Assembly: GCA_017888105.1 (NCBI GenBank)
Contig: JAGHGS010000019.1
Span: 1 to 8,789, forward strand
Length of the DNA stretch: 8,789 nt
Direction of reading: 5' to 3'
Origin: Bacilli bacterium
GTDB taxonomy: Bacteria > Bacillota_I > Bacilli_A > RF39 > UBA660
Each line of letters starts with the position of its first letter. Position 1 is the first letter of the stretch. This document shows positions 6,083 through 8,789 of this stretch, piece after piece. The notes beneath the pieces were generated by a model, which saw only the letters and a list, made by a program, of their open reading frames with translations, did no database searches and had not been told where the DNA came from. The translations under genes and the position numbers were made by a program.

Positions 6083-7366
6083 TCATATAACCTTCATTTC
6101 CCAATTCCAAATATCTTTATATATTTTAGGTTTAGCTATTGGTTGTCTTTCTAATATTTTATTAAATATTGCAACACTCATTTTCTTTTGACTTCGCCTA
6201 AATATACTACTTCTTAATGCATATATTACATGATAATATGTCTTGTATAGTTCTCCTAGCATTCCATTTATTCCATAATAAGCATACAGTCCTATTAATT
6301 TCTTATTCAGTTGTTTTATCATCTCTTTAAATTTATATAGGTTTCTATTTTCTTTAATCCATTTTGTAATTCCCTTATTCTTAAGTTTTCTTTTCTTCTT
6401 AGACATTTTATGTCCAACTGTGTATTTTCCTGTTCTAGTTTGACCATTATAGTGAGTAAAACCCAGAAAATCAAACGTCTCTTTTGTACCCCTATATCTT
6501 CCAAATGGTAATATTCTTGTTTTCTCTTGTTCTATTTCTAATCCAAATTTTGCAAGTCTCTTAATTAATAATTCATATACCATTTTCGCTTCATTTTCAT
6601 ATTGGAACATAACAATAAAGTCATCTGCATATCTTACTAAATATGCTTCTCCTTTGAGTTTAGTTTTAATTGCCTTTTCAAACCATAAGTCTAATACATA
6701 GTGTAGGTATACATTGGCAAGTACTGGGGATATTAATCCTCCTTGTGGTGTTCCTTTATCTGTTTCGTAATATTTCATATCCTCCATATATCCACTGATT
6801 AGGAACCTCTTGATGTATCTAAGAAAATTCTTATCTTCTATTGTCTCTGCTAGAAACTTCATCAACCATTCATGATTTACATTGTCAAAGAATCCTTTAA
6901 TATCACAGTCAAGTATATAATTTACTCTTTTGGTCATAATTGTTTGATTAATCTCTTTTATCGCTTGATGACAATTTCTGTTTGCCCTAAATCCATAAGA
7001 ACAATCTAGAAATATATTTTCATATATTTCATTTAATACATCTGCCATACACCCTTGTACAAGTTTGTCTTCATATGCTGGTATCCCAAGTGGTCTTAAC
7101 TTACCATTGGCTTTTGGTATGTATGTTCTTCTTACTGGTAATGGTTTGTAACTAAACTTCTTCATTCTTACTAACAAGTCTTCTATTCTTTCTTCAAGCC
7201 CTACTGAATATTCTTCTTTTGTCATCGCATCTATTCCACTTGCTTTATTGTTCTTCTGCTTCTCATGTTGTTTCTTTAACGTTTCTTTGTTCACTAAATG
7301 AATTAAAGTTTGTAGTTTGTATCCTTGTTGCAATTGGTATTTTATATCTTTTCGTTCATTTACCAC
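6083..7366 (-). CDS. ltrA: Group II intron reverse transcriptase/maturase (no endonuclease)
   Basis: A 427-residue intron-encoded protein that helps its intron RNA fold and splice and copies it into DNA at target sites. In order: RT-0/1 region with KASGIDAMT (41-49) and RRTYIPKANGKLRPLGIP (79-96); SYGFRANR (123-130); RT motif with D153 and D155 (ILDCDIKGFFDNV); TPQGGLISP (206-214); catalytic YADD (246-249); thumb with FDFLGF (298-303); and domain X (about 345-427) with LIGLYAYYGI and FRRSQKK. The protein ends shortly after domain X, so there is no HNH endonuclease; such introns usually insert using single-stranded DNA at replication forks. Start is GTG at 7364-7366, with GGGAG about 6 nt upstream. 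The stop is TGA, two nt before domain V. YADD and flanking motifs are intact. The gene symbol follows general usage for this family, not a specific orthology claim. Confidence 0.96.
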   Translation of the reverse strand: MVNERKDIKYQLQQGYKLQTLIHLVNKETLKKQHEKQKNNKASGIDAMTKEEYSVGLEERIEDLLVRMKKFSYKPLPVRRTYIPKANGKLRPLGIPAYEDKLVQGCMADVLNEIYENIFLDCSYGFRANRNCHQAIKEINQTIMTKRVNYILDCDIKGFFDNVNHEWLMKFLAETIEDKNFLRYIKRFLISGYMEDMKYYETDKGTPQGGLISPVLANVYLHYVLDLWFEKAIKTKLKGEAYLVRYADDFIVMFQYENEAKMVYELLIKRLAKFGLEIEQEKTRILPFGRYRGTKETFDFLGFTHYNGQTRTGKYTVGHKMSKKKRKLKNKGITKWIKENRNLYKFKEMIKQLNKKLIGLYAYYGINGMLGELYKTYYHVIYALRSSIFRRSQKKMSVAIFNKILERQPIAKPKIYKDIWNWEMKVI

Positions 7367-7898
7367 TTATATCTCCCTCTCTAGTATAGTAAGTGTTTCT
7401 CTAAAGAAACGATTATATGCTAGCCCCTTCGCTCCAGAGTCATTACTTCCTTCTTCACTACTATGAACTAGTCCGACTACTTATATATCTTCTAAATGCC
7501 TAAGGATAACCACGCCCCTTGAACATCTATTACTCTTACCAATTGGCTCATTGCCCGACTCTTGGACTTGAGAATATATAAGTTCTCTCAGGTACGTACA
7601 ATATAACAATGTAAAACTCGCCATGTCCTAAGGACCCCGATAGACTTCTCATAATATCTCGCCTTTTTTCGATATTACCGATATTGCATACTACATAGGA
7701 GACAGTATCTGCATCTATTTATTTATTCTTTAACGAGGCTCAATAACTTCACGCTTTCGCATTACGGCTCGAATTCTTGTCTGTCTACGCTTAAACCTAA
7801 TCTCACGACGTCGGCTCCAAGACTGACTACTGGCTCTTGGCTAGAGATTACCAGACTGGCTTCCCACCAGCTATATATTGTACGCCGAACTGACGCAC
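7367..7898 (-). ncRNA. Group II intron domains I-III (5' ribozyme half)
   Basis: This 532-nt stretch has no gene. It starts GTGCG, the group II 5' consensus, and continues with structured, moderately GC-rich RNA sequence. One element can be assigned (the EBS1 hairpin at 7688-7708). Other local hairpins are visible, such as GAGAA/TTCTC around 7569-7586 on the minus strand, but domain boundaries II/III and EBS2 were not resolved by eye. A covariance-model fold would place them. Confidence 0.8.
7688..7708 (-). other. EBS1 hairpin: target-recognition loop of the intron
   Basis: On the minus strand ATACT and AGTAT form a 5-bp stem around an 11-nt loop GTCTCCTATGT. CTCCT (7697-7701, intron nt 198-202) is complementary to the last five bases of the 5' exon, AGGAG (7899-7903). 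An 11-nt loop at about this distance from the 5' end is the usual setting for EBS1. The pairing extends five of six positions; the sixth is A opposite A. Confidence 0.65.
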
Positions 7899-7904
7899 CT
7901 CCTT
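7899..7904 (-). promoter_or_regulatory. Ribosome site of ucpA, cut off by the intron; also IBS1
   Basis: AAGGAG directly abuts the intron's 5' splice site. Joined to the 3' exon (GCTATGTGATG, from 5977) it gives AAGGAGG, a 7-nt spacer and the ucpA start codon: ideal spacing. Without splicing it lies over 1.9 kb from that codon. The same bases are the IBS1 recognition sequence for the intron. Confidence 0.85.
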
Positions 7905-7908
7905 ATTA

Positions 7909-7917
7909 ATTATAGCA
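7909..7917 (-). promoter_or_regulatory. Possible extended -10 promoter before the intron
   Basis: TGCTATAAT on the minus strand is a perfect -10 (7909-7914) with the extended TGn (7915-7917). The -35 region (TTTAAT at 17-nt spacing) is weak. Transcription would start near 7902-7904, leaving only about four to six bases of 5' exon before the intron. Confidence 0.45.
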
Positions 7918-7941
7918 CAAATAAATTAAACATTAAAATCA

Positions 7942-8789
7942 TTATTTTTGTAACTCTTCATTAAGTTCATGAGATATTTTTCTAGCACTTCGAATACTTT
8001 TAAGACCATACTGTTTTAATTTATCTAGTGAAAAATCACCTTGATCATACTGTTTAATTAATTGAAGCTTCATACTTTTTAAGGTTGAACTATTTTGATC
8101 AAAGATATTTGCCTCAATAACTTCACAACCAAAAAGAATAGCTTGATAAGGCTGAGTTAAATAAATATAAACATAATCACCAACATTAACATGAACATTT
8201 TGATGCCAAGTAACTAAATTAGTCTGTTGAAATAAAGAAATAATATCAAAACATTTTGGATTAGCAGGAATCACCCATGCATGAGCATCATTTGTAAAAT
8301 GATAACTAATATCAACTAATTTCATAATATCTTCATCACTTAAAGTATCATCTAAAATAATAGATACCCAACTTTTTTTACTCATATGATAAGCTGGATA
8401 AATTCCCAATTGATTAATATATTCTGAAATTTTATTATCTAATTTAAGATTCAATATTTCTATTTCACCCGATAAATTGTGAATAACCTTACTCTTATCA
8501 ACATTAATAATAATGGCAAACCATTTATTACTTTTAGAATTTCGAAAAACCCCATAACCAGGAGCACTATCCCATAAAAATTCTGGAGTTACTTGATATT
8601 TTTCTTTAATTAAAGCTTCAATTCGATTAGACTGTTCAAAAATAAAATCATGATTAACTAATACATGTTCAGCAATATCTTTTAACATAGAAACATATTT
8701 TTCACGAACAACACTAGCAAAACCAGTTAAACCATCAATTCTAAAATTAGTATATTCATCATTCATTTTCAAATCATATATTTTACCAC
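7942..8789 (-). CDS. MmcQ/YjbR-type protein with EVE/PUA-like C-terminus, 5' partial
   Basis: The visible frame codes for about 282 residues and stays open to the right edge (GKIYDLK precedes MNDEYTNF). No ribosome site precedes the in-frame TTG at 8772 or the ATG at 8766, and family members have an N-terminal domain before this point, so the start is probably outside the window. Counting from the TTG, residues about 45-160 look like MmcQ/YjbR, a CyaY-like fold often called DNA-binding (EFLWDSAPGYGVFRNSK, KWFAI, YPAYHMSKKSWVSIILD). Residues about 164-240 resemble an EVE/PUA-like domain (AWVIPANPKCFDIISLF, VTWHQN, GDYVYIYLTQPYQAILFGCEVIE), a fold that often reads modified bases. The tail GDFSLDKLKQYGLKSIRSAR fits the same family. 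Function is unproven. Stop TAA is followed by a 40-nt AT-rich gap and then the intron; no terminator hairpin is seen. Confidence 0.75.
   Translation of the reverse strand, partial: GKIYDLKMNDEYTNFRIDGLTGFASVVREKYVSMLKDIAEHVLVNHDFIFEQSNRIEALIKEKYQVTPEFLWDSAPGYGVFRNSKSNKWFAIIINVDKSKVIHNLSGEIEILNLKLDNKISEYINQLGIYPAYHMSKKSWVSIILDDTLSDEDIMKLVDISYHFTNDAHAWVIPANPKCFDIISLFQQTNLVTWHQNVHVNVGDYVYIYLTQPYQAILFGCEVIEANIFDQNSSTLKSMKLQLIKQYDQGDFSLDKLKQYGLKSIRSARKISHELNEELQK

Larger units (their letters stand above)
5978..7898 (-). mobile_element. Complete group II intron (1921 nt) with its own maturase
   Basis: Group II introns are self-splicing, retrotransposing ribozymes. On the minus strand the 5' end is GTGCG at 7898-7894, and the 3' end is CTACTCGAC at 5978 (ends in AC, matching the 3'-AY rule). 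Between them are about 530 nt of structured RNA, the reverse transcriptase frame (domain IV), domain V and domain VI. Composition is higher in GC than the host genes in the non-coding parts. The 5' exon ends TAAGGAG and the 3' exon begins GCTATGTGATG. All parts needed for splicing appear intact, with no stop codon in the maturase, so the element looks recent and active. It is in the same orientation as the host operon, as needed for splicing out of the mRNA. Intron class was not assigned; the missing endonuclease fits classes such as C, D, E or F. Confidence 0.92.

Noticed and set aside
6319..6504. Minus-strand 61-residue frame inside the maturase gene
   Set aside because: A shifted-frame shadow of the reverse transcriptase, which is intact in its own frame.

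Overview
The window is AT-rich (about 30% GC by eye), every recognisable gene is on the minus strand, and intergenic gaps are short with strong AGGAGG-type ribosome binding sites. Gene content (a Soj-type ParA, a PstS-like protein with a membrane anchor, DUF2207 and CDF proteins, a gut-type surface-protein remnant) suggests a low-GC Firmicutes/Mollicutes-related bacterium, perhaps an uncultured gut member of the Bacilli. This placement is inference from protein style, not a phylogeny. Genes are described below in the direction of transcription, right to left.

Right edge (7942-8789): an MmcQ/YjbR-type protein with a C-terminal EVE/PUA-like half. Its reading frame stays open to the window edge, so the true start is probably outside.

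Middle right (5978-7898): a complete, compact group II intron of 1921 nt. It has a GTGCG 5' end, about 530 nt of ribozyme, a 427-residue reverse transcriptase/maturase without an endonuclease domain, a clear domain V, and a domain VI with a bulged A seven nt from the 3' end. The intron sits between the Shine-Dalgarno sequence and the start codon of the next gene, a UcpA-like short-chain dehydrogenase. Precise excision would rebuild AAGGAGG followed by a 7-nt spacer and ATG. This is the most interesting feature of the window.

Middle (2197-5969): a tightly packed operon of ucpA-like dehydrogenase, small nitroreductase, a PstS-like phosphate-binding protein split by a one-base frameshift, and a 515-residue membrane-anchored extracellular protein with a DUF3298/RsiV-like signature. 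The last two overlap by 23 nt. The operon ends in an intrinsic terminator and contains no phosphate permease or ATPase gene, so the PstS-like protein is an orphan here.

Left (434-2180): a second unit with its own good promoter, coding for a CDF-family (probably Mn2+) efflux transporter and a membrane protein that is the cytoplasmic half of DUF2207. It may read on through a higher-GC remnant of a surface protein (195-386) to a terminator. The first 25 codons of parA/soj run off the left edge behind their own promoter.

No tRNA, rRNA, CRISPR array or plus-strand gene was found.
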